A stretch of 64,000 nucleotides of DNA from Aequorivita antarctica (GCF_007997155.1 NZ_VORT01000001.1:310001-374000), one strand, 5' to 3'; numbered from the stretch's first letter, positions 1-9,256 are shown. The notes: generated by a model from the sequence alone, not told the origin. Program-made: numbers and translations.

Positions 1-2
1 AT

Positions 3-941
3 CTTTTTAATGTGGGTACAGGTCTTGATAGCCAAATTTTGGGAGATTTTGAAATCATCAGTCAATTGCGAAATGGTTTTCGAGAGGCAAAAAAACACGA
101 AATAATCAATCCTTTTATGGAGCGGCTTGCCAATGCGGTCATTCAGGCTAGCAAGCGTATAAAAAATGAAACTGGAATTTCTTCAGGAGCTACCTCAGTA
201 AGTTTTGCGGCGGTTCAGTATATAATGGCAAGAGTGGCCAATGTTTCTGAAAAAAATCTTTTGCTTTTTGGAACAGGAAAAATAGGTAGAAATACTTGCG
301 AAAACCTGATTAAACATACCAAAAACGAACGAATAACACTTATAAATCGCACAAAGAATAAAGCTGAAAAAATTGCCGGAAAATTTAATTTGGTAGTAAA
401 AGATTACGCAGATATTCAAAGTGAAATAGCCCAGACAGATGTCTTGATAGTGGCAACCGGTGCACAGCAACCAACCATTTCGAAAGAACTTTTACACATA
501 AAAAAGCCTTTGCTAATCTTGGATCTTTCCATTCCTAAAAATGTTTCAAAAGACGTTTTGGAGAATGAAATGGTAACGCTGGTTCATTTAGACGATCTTT
601 CAGCGGTTACAGATCAAACTTTGGAACAGCGTGCGGCGCAACTTCCTTTGGCGAAAAAAATTATTGCGGAAGTAGAGAAAGAATTCAACCAATGGGCGGA
701 CAACCGAAAATTTGCGCCAACCATAAAAGCCTTAAAAAACAAACTAGTTGAAATTAAAGCTGGCGAAATAGATTACCAACGCAGAAAAATTGATGGGTTC
801 AACGAAGAACAAGCTGAAATAATCAGCGATCGCATTATTCAAAAAATTACTACTCATTTCGCCAACCACCTTAAAGGCGAAGAAGGCTCCGCCGAAAGTA
901 TAGAACTCATCAGACGGGTTTTCCAACTTGAAACTGCCTAA
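3..941 (+). CDS. hemA: Glutamyl-tRNA reductase, 5' end cut by window edge
   Basis: This enzyme reduces Glu-tRNA(Glu) to glutamate-1-semialdehyde, the first committed step of C5-pathway haem synthesis in the cytoplasm. The frame is open from base 3 and reads LFNVGTGLDSQILGD, the conserved core segment just after the catalytic region. The GTG at 12 is therefore an internal valine, not a start. About 100 N-terminal residues, including the catalytic cysteine, lie outside the window. A Rossmann NADPH site follows (LLFGTGKIGRNTCENL), and the C-terminal helical dimerisation domain is complete. The stop lies 2 nt before the TTG start of hemC, so the two are probably co-transcribed and co-translated. 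Confidence 0.95.
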   Translation, partial: LFNVGTGLDSQILGDFEIISQLRNGFREAKKHEIINPFMERLANAVIQASKRIKNETGISSGATSVSFAAVQYIMARVANVSEKNLLLFGTGKIGRNTCENLIKHTKNERITLINRTKNKAEKIAGKFNLVVKDYADIQSEIAQTDVLIVATGAQQPTISKELLHIKKPLLILDLSIPKNVSKDVLENEMVTLVHLDDLSAVTDQTLEQRAAQLPLAKKIIAEVEKEFNQWADNRKFAPTIKALKNKLVEIKAGEIDYQRRKIDGFNEEQAEIISDRIIQKITTHFANHLKGEEGSAESIELIRRVFQLETA

Positions 942-943
942 TC

Positions 944-1855
944 TTGAAAAAAACAATCAGAATTGGTACCCGCGACAGTGAACTTGCACTTTGGCAAGCC
1001 AACACTGTAAAATCCAAACTTGAAAATTTAGGCTATAACACGCAACTTGTACCCGTAAAATCTGAAGGTGATTTAGTATTAAATAAACCACTTTACGAAA
1101 TGGGCATCACAGGGATTTTTACAAAAACCTTAGATGTTGCAATGATAAACGGAACGGTGGATATAGCTGTGCATAGTATGAAAGATGTGCCCACCCTTTT
1201 GCCCAATGGCATAGTGCAAACCGCTGTTTTGGAGCGCGCTTCTTCCAAAGATATTTTGGTAGTTAAAGGTGAAATTGATTTTAAAAAGTCTGGTACTATT
1301 GCCACTGGAAGCTTGCGCAGACAGGCCCAATGGCTTCACAGATATCCAAATCACAATGTGGTGGATCTTCGCGGAAACGTTAACACACGTCTTCAGAAAT
1401 TAAATGATAATGATTGGCAAGGCGCAATTTTTGCGAAAGCCGGACTGGAACGGATCAATATTTTGCCCGAAAATTTCATTGAACTTGACTGGATGCTTCC
1501 TGCGCCCGCACAGGGTGCAATGGTGATTGTGGCTTTAGAAAATGATGATTTTAGTAAGGAAGCCTCTTCAAAACTGAATGATTCCACTTCCGAAATATCC
1601 ACTCATATAGAACGTGAATTTTTAAGGACGCTGGAAGGTGGCTGTACAGCGCCAATAGGGGCTTTTGCAGAAATTATTGGCGATGAAGTTCTTTTTAAAG
1701 GGTGTCTTTTCTCTTTGGACGGCCAGACAAAACTTGAAATTGAAAAGAAAGTTTTAACATCAAAAATCAAAGGTTTCGGTAAGGATTGTGCTACATTTAT
1801 TCTTAATAATGGCGGGGCTGAACTAATGCTTTCTATAAAAAATCAATTGAAATGA
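944..1855 (+). CDS. hemC: Porphobilinogen deaminase (hydroxymethylbilane synthase)
   Basis: It polymerises four porphobilinogens into hydroxymethylbilane, the linear precursor used by HemD. The 303 residues match the family's usual length. Visible motifs are IGTRDSELALWQA at the N-terminus, HSMKDVPT, ATGSLRRQAQ, RGNVNTRLQKL and LEGGCTAPIGAFA. Cys234 in the last motif is the expected attachment site of the dipyrromethane cofactor. The start is TTG, chosen because the family N-terminus begins there and hemA ends 2 nt upstream. Its stop overlaps the trkH start in an ATGA (1852-1855), so a potassium transporter is translationally coupled to it. Confidence 0.96.
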   Translation: MKKTIRIGTRDSELALWQANTVKSKLENLGYNTQLVPVKSEGDLVLNKPLYEMGITGIFTKTLDVAMINGTVDIAVHSMKDVPTLLPNGIVQTAVLERASSKDILVVKGEIDFKKSGTIATGSLRRQAQWLHRYPNHNVVDLRGNVNTRLQKLNDNDWQGAIFAKAGLERINILPENFIELDWMLPAPAQGAMVIVALENDDFSKEASSKLNDSTSEISTHIEREFLRTLEGGCTAPIGAFAEIIGDEVLFKGCLFSLDGQTKLEIEKKVLTSKIKGFGKDCATFILNNGGAELMLSIKNQLK

Positions 1856-3603
1856 GCCTTTGGAAAAAAACAAGCCTAACGAATATTGTCGTTTGGTTTT
1901 TGGACCTAGGCCTACTCTCGTTTTTGATTTTTGACTTCGGCTTTGAAAATTTCAATGACTTCAGGAAGTACAAACTCATTGTACTCCCCAGCTTGTTATT
2001 TGCATTGATTGCATTTAACTTTTACAAATACTATAAGTACCGAAAAGATCCAGATGTTTATCGAAGTAGCAGGATAAACTTGTTCATTCTACTGTTGTTA
2101 ATTGTGCTAGAAGTCGTTATGATTTTGGCCAATTATGAAACATCTTTGATTGAAACTTTTTTTAATGCACGCTATGTTATAGAATATGGGCTATTGTTTT
2201 ATTTTTTTATACGGCTCACCTTTCTGCTTCGGAAAATTTACAGTATCTACTTTAACCCTGCCATTCTTTTTGTTGGTAGTTTCGCCATCATCGCGCTAGC
2301 TGGAACATTTATATTGATGCTTCCAAGCGCCACTACAAATGGTATAACTTTTACTGATGCATTGTTTACAGCAACAAGCGCCACAGCCGTTACTGGTTTG
2401 ATTGTGGTTGATACCGCAAAGGATTTCACCCCATTTGGGCAAACCATTATAATGATCTTGTTTCAAATTGGTGGTTTGGGAATGTTAACATTTACTTCTT
2501 TCTTTGCCTATTTCTTTAAAAGTGGTGCTTCGTTCAAGGAAAGTCTTTATATGAAGGATATTCTGGGACACGACAAACTTAACAGCGTGATGAAAACCGT
2601 AATGCAGATTGTGGTTTTTTCCTTGATTTTGGAAGGCATCGGCGCTCTGTTCATCTATCATTCACTGGCCCATATTGATTCTTTTAAAAGTAGAGGCTTT
2701 TTTGCTGTTTTCCATGCTATTTCAGCATATTGCAATGCTGGCTTTTCACTCGCCTCAAATGGACTTTATGAAAACGGATTGCGCTTCAATTATTATATGC
2801 AGTGGGTTGTAATGGGGCTTATCGTCTTTGGCGGACTTGGGTATCACATTGCGTACAATGTTGTTCAATATTTAAAGAAATTCATCACCAATATTTTCAG
2901 CAAAAAGGATCGTGTATTTATTTCGAGGGTAATAAATCTAAATACCAAAATTGTACTCTACACAACGGTAATTTTGATAGCCGCAGGTACCGTTTTTTTC
3001 CTTTTCTCTGAACAACAAACCAACCTTTTGCCACACACAACCGCTTTTGGAAAATTTACCACTGCAATGTTCTCATCAGTAACGTCGCGTACAGCTGGAT
3101 TTAATACTGTTGATATGGCTGATTTTACTATTCCCGGAATCCTTTTCATGATATTTTTAATGTGGATAGGCGCTTCCCCAGCATCAACGGGAGGGGGAAT
3201 AAAAACCACAACTTTTGCCCTCGCTACACTTAATATTTTCGCCATAGCACGTGACAAAAAGTATATTGAAATAGGCACCCGAAGAATTGCTGTTGAAGCT
3301 GTACACCGTGCCTTCGCCATCATATCGATTTCCTTAGCCAGCATAGGTGCAGGTATTATGTTATTGCTTATTTTTAATCCTGAATTTTCGCTGATACAGA
3401 TAGCCTTTGAAGTATTTTCAGCGTTCTCAACGGTTGGGCTTTCTATGGGAATAACCTCTCAACTCTCTGAATACAGCAAGTATGTTGTAATATTTTTGAT
3501 GTTCTTCGGAAGAATTGGTTTGCTGAACTTGATGATCGGACTTTTGAAAAGCATCGGAAAGACAGAATACACCTATCCCGAAGAAAATATTTTGATAAAC
3601 TAA
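1852..3603 (+). CDS. trkH: TrkH/KtrB-type potassium uptake channel subunit
   Basis: Inner-membrane K+ translocating subunit of a Trk/Ktr system. The 583-residue protein has an N-terminal extension with several membrane segments (about residues 10-150), then the four pseudo-repeats of the superfamily. The pore loops, each with a central selectivity glycine, are near residues 180 (SATAVTGLIVVDT), 296 (SAYCNAGFSLAS), 415 (SVTSRTAGFNTVDM) and 527 (SAFSTVGLSMG). The start overlaps the hemC stop by 4 nt. The cytosolic gating partner trkA follows after 27 nt. Placement between hemC and hemD is unusual for a haem operon. Trk versus Ktr cannot be settled from sequence alone. Confidence 0.93.
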   Translation: MSLWKKTSLTNIVVWFLDLGLLSFLIFDFGFENFNDFRKYKLIVLPSLLFALIAFNFYKYYKYRKDPDVYRSSRINLFILLLLIVLEVVMILANYETSLIETFFNARYVIEYGLLFYFFIRLTFLLRKIYSIYFNPAILFVGSFAIIALAGTFILMLPSATTNGITFTDALFTATSATAVTGLIVVDTAKDFTPFGQTIIMILFQIGGLGMLTFTSFFAYFFKSGASFKESLYMKDILGHDKLNSVMKTVMQIVVFSLILEGIGALFIYHSLAHIDSFKSRGFFAVFHAISAYCNAGFSLASNGLYENGLRFNYYMQWVVMGLIVFGGLGYHIAYNVVQYLKKFITNIFSKKDRVFISRVINLNTKIVLYTTVILIAAGTVFFLFSEQQTNLLPHTTAFGKFTTAMFSSVTSRTAGFNTVDMADFTIPGILFMIFLMWIGASPASTGGGIKTTTFALATLNIFAIARDKKYIEIGTRRIAVEAVHRAFAIISISLASIGAGIMLLLIFNPEFSLIQIAFEVFSAFSTVGLSMGITSQLSEYSKYVVIFLMFFGRIGLLNLMIGLLKSIGKTEYTYPEENILIN

Positions 3604-3630
3604 AAATCCGGAATTTCTAAAAAAAAGCAT

Positions 3631-4335
3631 ATGAAGATTGTAGTTATTGGCCTTGGAAATTTTGGAATGTCACTGGCCGTCCATCTTTCAAACACAGGCA
3701 ATGAGGTTATTGTTGCAGATCACGACCTCGATAAAATAGAACAGATAAAGAATAAGGTAGCACATGCCGTGGCAATTGATGCCACTAATGAAAATGCCTA
3801 CCAATCGTTACCATTGAACAATGCAGATTTAGCAATTATTGCAATTGGCGAAAAAAACGGTGCTGCCATTATGAGTACTGCAATTGTAAAAAAACTGACC
3901 AAAGCCCGTATAATTGCGCGTTCTTCATCAGCTCTGGAAGATACTATTCTAGAAGCGATGGGCGTGGACCAGATTATCCACCCCGAGCAGGAATATGCGG
4001 AAAGGTTCACGAAAAAAATCAATTTAAAAGGAAGTATAGACAACTTTGAAATTGATGATGAATTCTTGGTTTCTGAAGTTGAGGTTTGTAAATCTTTGGT
4101 GGGAAAGACCATACAGGAATCGAATTTTCGAAAGAAATTTCATCTAAATATAATAACTATAATCCGCAAAAAACAACATACTAATTTACTGGGAAGAATT
4201 ATTGAAAAGAAAGAAGTGGTAGGGCTTCCCACGCCAGATATGACTTTTCAAAACGGTGATGTTTTGGTGGTTTTTGGAAGAGATGCCGACATAAAAAAAT
4301 ATTTAAAAAATTATGTCAACGGTTCTATCAACTAA
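3631..4335 (+). CDS. trkA: TrkA/KtrA-type potassium uptake regulatory subunit (RCK)
   Basis: Cytoplasmic nucleotide-binding ring protein that gates the adjacent TrkH channel. The 234 residues comprise one RCK_N Rossmann domain (about 1-118, GxGxxG in IGLGNFGMSLA, acidic end of beta-2 in VADHDLDK) and one RCK_C domain (about 145-230). This single-repeat form is the KtrA arrangement rather than the tandem E. coli TrkA form. Its last 23 nt overlap the start of hemD at 4313, so it is embedded in the haem operon. Confidence 0.92.
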   Translation: MKIVVIGLGNFGMSLAVHLSNTGNEVIVADHDLDKIEQIKNKVAHAVAIDATNENAYQSLPLNNADLAIIAIGEKNGAAIMSTAIVKKLTKARIIARSSSALEDTILEAMGVDQIIHPEQEYAERFTKKINLKGSIDNFEIDDEFLVSEVEVCKSLVGKTIQESNFRKKFHLNIITIIRKKQHTNLLGRIIEKKEVVGLPTPDMTFQNGDVLVVFGRDADIKKYLKNYVNGSIN

Positions 4336-4996
4336 AAAATTAAAAGAAAACCAAAGATCATTGCTGCTAAATGCAGGTGTTTCGCTAGTGGAATACAACG
4401 CCATAATTATTGAATTTGTTCCTTATGAAGTTCCTGTAAATATTGAAAACGCTATTTTCACGAGCCAAAACGGCGTCAATTCATTTTTTGAGAATGTGCG
4501 TTCAAACAAATCAACTTCAATAGGTGGAACCCCCATCGAGAAATGTTTCTGTGTTGGCGAAAAAACGAAATCCCTTTTGGAAGAAAACGGCCAAAAAGTG
4601 ATTAAAATGACCGAATATGCAACCGAATTAGCTGATTATTTAGCGAAAAATCATAAAAACGACTCATTTCATTTTTTCTGTGGAAATATTCGAAGTGATG
4701 AAATACCTTCAAAATTGAAAGAGAACAATATTACTTTTGAAGAAATTGAAGTTTATAAAACAACGCTGAATCTGAAGAAATTTGAAAGACAGTTTGATGC
4801 TGTTCTTTTTTTCAGTCCCAGTGGAGTGCGAAGTTTTTTTTCAGAAAATAAATTAAATGCTGCAAAAGCCATTTGCATAGGCAAAACAACTGCTTTCGAA
4901 GCAAAAAAATATACTGAATACGTGGTAATTTCAAACACCACAACCGTAGAAAGCGTAATTGCCAAAGCGGTAAATACTTTAAAAAACGATGATTAA
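4313..4996 (+). CDS. hemD: Uroporphyrinogen-III synthase
   Basis: It cyclises hydroxymethylbilane with inversion of ring D to give uroporphyrinogen III. The family is poorly conserved; at 227 residues this one has the usual length and two alpha/beta lobes. Recognisable parts are the opening [26 protein letters not shown] in lobe 1, and [11 protein letters not shown] plus [10 protein letters not shown] in lobe 2. The ATG lies inside the end of trkA (23-nt overlap), and the 3' end overlaps hemE by 8 nt. Position next to hemE supports the call strongly. Confidence 0.92.
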   Translation: MSTVLSTKKLKENQRSLLLNAGVSLVEYNAIIIEFVPYEVPVNIENAIFTSQNGVNSFFENVRSNKSTSIGGTPIEKCFCVGEKTKSLLEENGQKVIKMTEYATELADYLAKNHKNDSFHFFCGNIRSDEIPSKLKENNITFEEIEVYKTTLNLKKFERQFDAVLFFSPSGVRSFFSENKLNAAKAICIGKTTAFEAKKYTEYVVISNTTTVESVIAKAVNTLKNDD

Positions 4997-6017
4997 AAAC
5001 GATTTATTCTTAAAAGCCCTCCGCGGTGAAACCGTGGAAAGACCACCCGTTTGGATGATGCGCCAAGCTGGAAGATACCTACCCGAATTTCAAGAAATAA
5101 AGGCAAAATATGACTTTTTCACCCGTTGCCAAACCCCGGAACTGGCCAGTGAAATTACAATTCAGCCCATCCGAAGATACGGAATGGACGCCGCTATTTT
5201 GTTTAGCGATATTTTGGTAATTCCACAGGCTATGAACATCCACGTAGAAATGAAACCCGGAATTGGTCCTTGGGTTCCTGACCCAATTCGTTCTATGAAA
5301 GATTTGGAACGTGTTATTGTTCCAGACATTAATGAAACCCTCGGTTACGTTATGGAAGCCATAAAAATGACCAAAGAAAAATTGAACGACGAAATCCCAT
5401 TAATCGGTTTTGCCGGAAGCCCTTGGACTATTTTGTGTTATTGTGTGCAGGGTCAAGGCTCCAAAAACTTTGATTTAGCAAAGGAATTTTGCTTCACTCA
5501 ACCGGTTGCAGCACACGCGTTACTTCAGAAAATAACCGATACTACGATTTTATACTTAAAGGAAAAAGTAAAGTGCGGCGTTAACGCAGTGCAGGTTTTT
5601 GACAGTTGGGGCGGAATGCTTTCGCCAACCGATTATCAGGAATTTAGCTGGCAATATATGCAGCAGATTATTGATGCCTTAAAAGATGAGACGCATGTAA
5701 TTGCTTTCGGAAAAGGTTGCTGGTTTGCGTTGGACACGATGGCAAAAAGTGGGGCTTCGGCTTTGGGTGTGGATTGGACCTGTTCGCCTAAAAACGCAAG
5801 ATATTTAACTGGTGGTAAAATTACCCTTCAAGGAAATTTTGACCCAACACGTCTTTTTAGTCCGCCATCAGTAATAAAAAAGATGGTAAAACAAATGATT
5901 GACGAATTTGGGAAAGATCGATATATCGTGAACTTAGGTCACGGTATTTTGCCAAATATTCCGTTGGAAAACGCAGGTGCTTTTATTGAAGCGGTTAAAG
6001 AATACAAACAAGAATAG
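4989..6017 (+). CDS. hemE: Uroporphyrinogen decarboxylase
   Basis: It removes four carboxylates from uroporphyrinogen III to give coproporphyrinogen III. The 342-residue TIM-barrel protein carries the N-terminal signature [17 protein letters not shown], whose arginines bind substrate carboxylates, and [11 protein letters not shown] with the catalytic Asp. [14 protein letters not shown] and the C-terminal [11 protein letters not shown] are also family motifs. It starts 8 nt before the hemD stop. Its own stop TAG is directly followed by the ATG of the next gene. Confidence 0.97.
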   Translation: MIKNDLFLKALRGETVERPPVWMMRQAGRYLPEFQEIKAKYDFFTRCQTPELASEITIQPIRRYGMDAAILFSDILVIPQAMNIHVEMKPGIGPWVPDPIRSMKDLERVIVPDINETLGYVMEAIKMTKEKLNDEIPLIGFAGSPWTILCYCVQGQGSKNFDLAKEFCFTQPVAAHALLQKITDTTILYLKEKVKCGVNAVQVFDSWGGMLSPTDYQEFSWQYMQQIIDALKDETHVIAFGKGCWFALDTMAKSGASALGVDWTCSPKNARYLTGGKITLQGNFDPTRLFSPPSVIKKMVKQMIDEFGKDRYIVNLGHGILPNIPLENAGAFIEAVKEYKQE

Positions 6018-6503
6018 ATGCTTTGGCAGATTTTAAAGAAGCTCGATTTCAAGCAACTTTTCGGGTTGTTTTGGTTGTTTCTTAAGAATCCTATTTATGC
6101 GTTCCCTACTATATTTGCCACAAAACGATGTATGAATATAGCCTATCAGGAATACGGCAGCAAACATCATTTAAGCAATAAAGCGAATGCATTTAGACAT
6201 GCACTTTGGGCTATATTGATAATTCAAAAATGTTTAAAATGGCACAATAACGTAGAAAAAGCAAAAGCATGGGCAAAAACATTTACGGATTGGCATGAAG
6301 ATTTTTCACCAAACGAAGCTTTGGAAAGAGCAATGGACTTGCACAATAACCAAGTGGGAATCGTTTCTTTTGAAGAAATAAAAGGTAAAAATGAAACTGA
6401 AATCATTTCACTTTTAAAACAAAAAGCTTCGGAAGCCGCAAAGATTGAAACGGTTGAAGAAACAGACAAGTTTGAAAAACAACTTGTTTTTATTGAAGAA
6501 TAA
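6018..6503 (+). CDS. Conserved protein with HALW motif (DUF6973-like)
   Basis: A 161-residue protein without a confident function. It starts with a hydrophobic stretch (about residues 12-35) that may be an amphipathic or membrane-associated helix. A central segment reads KANAFRHALWAILI, followed by TDWHEDF and MDLHNNQVGI. The conserved His/Asp/Asn positions resemble the DUF6973 family as I remember it, a group with a suspected metal-binding or hydrolase-like core. The ATG directly abuts the hemE stop and the stop directly abuts the next ATG, so it is an integral part of the haem operon. A role in haem synthesis is inferred only from position. Confidence 0.7.
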   Translation: MLWQILKKLDFKQLFGLFWLFLKNPIYAFPTIFATKRCMNIAYQEYGSKHHLSNKANAFRHALWAILIIQKCLKWHNNVEKAKAWAKTFTDWHEDFSPNEALERAMDLHNNQVGIVSFEEIKGKNETEIISLLKQKASEAAKIETVEETDKFEKQLVFIEE

Positions 6504-7259
6504 ATGATTAAAAATATTCTAAAAGGCATAAAAGCATATGCAGGAACTTTCAACCTCATTGGAAAACTTGGGCTTTGGAAGTATTTTGTTATACCAATGG
6601 CTATTAGTTTTTTTACTGCAATGCTGATTGGTTTTTCGGCTTGGGGATTAAGTGATAATCTGGGAGAATTTATTTCTAAAATTTGGTTTTGGGAATGGGG
6701 TGCCGAAACTTTCAGAACTATTAGTGATTTCATTGGAGCTTTAATAATCATTGCTTTGGGAATCATTTTATATAGGCATATTGTGATGGCCTTGAGCGCC
6801 CCGTTTATGAGTCCAGTTTCTGAAAAAATTGAAAAGCACCTTTTTGGAACAGATCATTTGCACAGAAATACTTCAAACGCAGAGCAGCTATGGCGTGGCG
6901 TTCGGATAAACGTTCGGAATTTAATAATGGAACTATTGCTAACAATTCCAATAATTTTGATAGGGTTTATACCTGTTATAGGAATTATTTCTTCGGGACT
7001 TTTGTTTTTGGTGCAGAGCTATTACGCAGGTTTCGGAAATATGGATTACACTTTAGAAAGACACTTTAAGTATTCGGAAAGTATTGAATTTGTTCGAAGA
7101 AACCGTGGTTTGGCAATAGGAAATGGTATCATTTTTATGCTGATGCTTTTAATTCCCGTGGTTGGAATTATTTTAGTATTACCACTTTCGGTTACGGCAG
7201 CGAGTACGGAAACCTTGAGAGTATTGGATAATGCTAAATCACTTCAGAAAACGATATGA
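6504..7259 (+). CDS. EI24/CysZ-like integral membrane protein
   Basis: A 251-residue inner-membrane protein with hydrophobic segments at about residues 29-49, 73-90, 144-174 and 205-234. Spacing and the motif around LVQSYYAGFGNMDYTLER match the EI24 domain family, which includes CysZ sulfate permeases. The bacterial EI24 relatives in Bacteroidota have no established substrate, and no sulfate genes are nearby. It begins with no gap after the upstream stop and overlaps hemF by 4 nt. It could move a haem precursor or an ion, but that is only inference from its operon. Confidence 0.8.
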   Translation: MIKNILKGIKAYAGTFNLIGKLGLWKYFVIPMAISFFTAMLIGFSAWGLSDNLGEFISKIWFWEWGAETFRTISDFIGALIIIALGIILYRHIVMALSAPFMSPVSEKIEKHLFGTDHLHRNTSNAEQLWRGVRINVRNLIMELLLTIPIILIGFIPVIGIISSGLLFLVQSYYAGFGNMDYTLERHFKYSESIEFVRRNRGLAIGNGIIFMLMLLIPVVGIILVLPLSVTAASTETLRVLDNAKSLQKTI

Positions 7260-8164
7260 TGAAAGAACAATTTATTAATTATATAAAGAATTTACAGAAC
7301 CAAATTACTTCCGCTCTTGAAGAAATTGACGGAAAGGCTATGTTTAGAGAAGATAAATGGATGCGTGAAGAAGGTGGCGGCGGCCAAACCCGCGTAATAG
7401 AAAACGGAAGCGTTTTTGAAAAAGGGGGCGTAAACATCAGTGAAGTTTTCGGTAAACTGCCAGAAAGCATGCAAGCATATTTTGGTGTGAAAGATGCCGA
7501 TTTCTTTGCCTGCGGTTTGAGTTTGGTACTTCATCCAAAGAGTCCAATGGTGCCAACGGTACACGCAAACTGGCGCTATTTTGAAATGTATGATGCGGAA
7601 GGGAATATTGTGGATAGTTGGTTTGGCGGCGGACAGGATTTAACGCCGTATTACCTTTTTGAGGAAGATGCGAGGCATTTTCATAAAGTATGTAAAACTG
7701 CTTGTGATAAACATAGTCCTGAATTTTATGAGACTTATAAAAAACGCTGTGACGAATATTTTTGGAACGCACATCGTGAAGAGGCGCGCGGTATTGGGGG
7801 GTTGTTTTTTGATTATTTGAAAGAAACTAATGCAATGAAAATGCAGGATTGGTTTAATTTTGTGACCGAAGTTGGTAATAGTTTTGTGGAGTGTTATGTT
7901 CCTATTGTTGAAAAGAGAAAAAGCCTTCCTTATTCCGAAGCAAATAGAACTTGGCAGGAAATTCGCCGTGGACGTTATGTTGAGTTTAATCTAGTTCACG
8001 ATAAAGGAACGCTTTTCGGATTAAAAACCAATGGCCGGATTGAAAGTATTTTGATGAGTTTACCGCAACATGTGCAGTGGAGATATGATTATCACCCTGA
8101 GGCGGGAAGTGAGGAAGAGAAGCTTGTTGAAATTCTAAGAAGCCCCAAAGATTGGATAAATTAA
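7256..8164 (+). CDS. hemF: Oxygen-dependent coproporphyrinogen-III oxidase
   Basis: Cytoplasmic aerobic enzyme converting coproporphyrinogen III to protoporphyrinogen IX using O2. The 302 residues carry the family signatures FFACGLSLVLHPKSP, VHANWRYFEMY, WFGGGQDLTPYY (substrate-binding region) and RGIGGLFFDYL. FNLVHDKGTLFGL near the C-terminus is also diagnostic. Two adjacent ATG codons (7256 and 7259) are possible; both overlap or touch the EI24 stop. Presence of HemF rather than HemN in this operon points to aerobic haem synthesis. Confidence 0.97.
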   Translation: MMKEQFINYIKNLQNQITSALEEIDGKAMFREDKWMREEGGGGQTRVIENGSVFEKGGVNISEVFGKLPESMQAYFGVKDADFFACGLSLVLHPKSPMVPTVHANWRYFEMYDAEGNIVDSWFGGGQDLTPYYLFEEDARHFHKVCKTACDKHSPEFYETYKKRCDEYFWNAHREEARGIGGLFFDYLKETNAMKMQDWFNFVTEVGNSFVECYVPIVEKRKSLPYSEANRTWQEIRRGRYVEFNLVHDKGTLFGLKTNGRIESILMSLPQHVQWRYDYHPEAGSEEEKLVEILRSPKDWIN

Positions 8165-8178
8165 TTTTAGATGTAAGG

Positions 8179-8229
8179 TTTATGATTTTTAATTTAAAAA
8201 TCATAAATCGTTAATCATAAATCATAAAT
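8179..8229. repeat. AT-rich palindrome plus three direct repeats
   Basis: The hemF-hemB gap contains a perfect inverted repeat at 8179-8207 (14-nt arms TTTATGATTTTTAA around a single central base). Its right arm merges into direct copies of AATCATAAAT at 8199-8208, 8213-8222 and 8220-8229. The hairpin is not followed by a T-run on either strand, so it is not an obvious terminator. Confidence 0.75.
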
Positions 8230-8233
8230 AATT

Positions 8234-9223
8234 ATGTACCCATTAAGAAGAAACAGAAGGTTAAGAACCAATGAAAGCATGAGAAGCTTGGTTCGCGAAA
8301 CTATTATTAGCCCAAATGATTTTATTGTGCCGCTTTTTGTGGTGGAAGGAAAGGGAGTGAAAGAAGAAATTGCCTCAATGCCGAATTATTATAGACTTAG
8401 TTTGGATATACTTCAAAAAGAAGTGAAAGAACTTTGGAAACTTGGATTGAAGTCGGTGTTGCTTTTTGTTAAAGTTGATGATAAACTGAAGGACAACAGC
8501 GGAAAAGAAGCCCTAAATGCTGATGGATTGATGCAACGTGCCATAAAAACCGTTAAAAACGCCGTGCCGGAAATGATTGTAATGACTGATGTTGCTTTGG
8601 ATCCTTTTTCTATTTACGGCCACGACGGGATTATTTCCGAAGGAAAAGTACTAAACGATGATACAAATGCTGTGTTGGCCGAAATGTCTTTGAGCCATGC
8701 AATGGCGGGAGCAGATATAGTTGCTCCGAGCGATATGATGGACGGTCGCATTTTTGAAATTAGGACACTATTGGAAGATGAAGGTTTCTGCGATACTGGA
8801 ATTATGGCATATAGCGCGAAATATGCTTCTGCCTTTTACGGTCCATTCCGCGATGCTTTGGATTCAGCTCCAGTGGATGCAAAAGATATTCCAAAGGATA
8901 AGAAAACATACCAAATGGATTATGGAAACCGGGAAGAAGCAATTCGTGAAGCATTGATGGACATTGATGAAGGCGCAGATATTGTGATGGTGAAACCCGG
9001 ACTTTGCTATTTAGATATTGTGCGCGACATAAAAGAGGTTGTTAATGTTCCTGTAGCGGTCTATCAAGTAAGTGGAGAATATGCGATGCTGAAAGCGGCT
9101 GCAGAGAAAGGTTGGTTGGACCATGATGCGGTATTGCTAGAGCAGGTTACTGCCATAAAACGCGCTGGTGCCTCAATGATTGCGAGCTATTTTGCAAAGG
9201 ATGTCGCGAAGCTAATTAATTAG
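8234..9223 (+). CDS. hemB: Porphobilinogen synthase (delta-aminolevulinate dehydratase)
   Basis: It condenses two 5-aminolevulinates into porphobilinogen, the substrate of HemC. The 329-residue TIM-barrel protein has the catalytic-lysine motif MVKPGLCYLD with the following VPVAVYQVSGEY, and the second Schiff-base lysine region around YSAKYASAFYGPFRDA. The metal-site segment reads DVALDPFSIYGHDG: where zinc enzymes have three cysteines this protein has Ala/Asp/Asp, the form of the zinc-site-lacking, usually Mg-stimulated class. It lies 69 nt after hemF across a repeat-containing gap, so it may be the last gene of the haem operon or have its own promoter. Confidence 0.96.
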   Translation: MYPLRRNRRLRTNESMRSLVRETIISPNDFIVPLFVVEGKGVKEEIASMPNYYRLSLDILQKEVKELWKLGLKSVLLFVKVDDKLKDNSGKEALNADGLMQRAIKTVKNAVPEMIVMTDVALDPFSIYGHDGIISEGKVLNDDTNAVLAEMSLSHAMAGADIVAPSDMMDGRIFEIRTLLEDEGFCDTGIMAYSAKYASAFYGPFRDALDSAPVDAKDIPKDKKTYQMDYGNREEAIREALMDIDEGADIVMVKPGLCYLDIVRDIKEVVNVPVAVYQVSGEYAMLKAAAEKGWLDHDAVLLEQVTAIKRAGASMIASYFAKDVAKLIN

Positions 9224-9256
9224 CAAAATTTTATTATTTCCAATTCAATTTTCGCA

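Noticed and set aside
12-14. GTG at 12 as the start of hemA
   Set aside because: The upstream codons from base 3 already read the conserved LFNVGTGLDS segment, so the gene enters from outside the window.
2958-3344. 128-codon open frame on the minus strand inside trkH
   Set aside because: It is antisense to a strongly conserved channel gene, has no motif and no start context.
6224-6766. 180-codon minus-strand frame across the HALW and EI24 genes
   Set aside because: It covers two well-supported genes in antisense and has a composition typical of a shadow frame.
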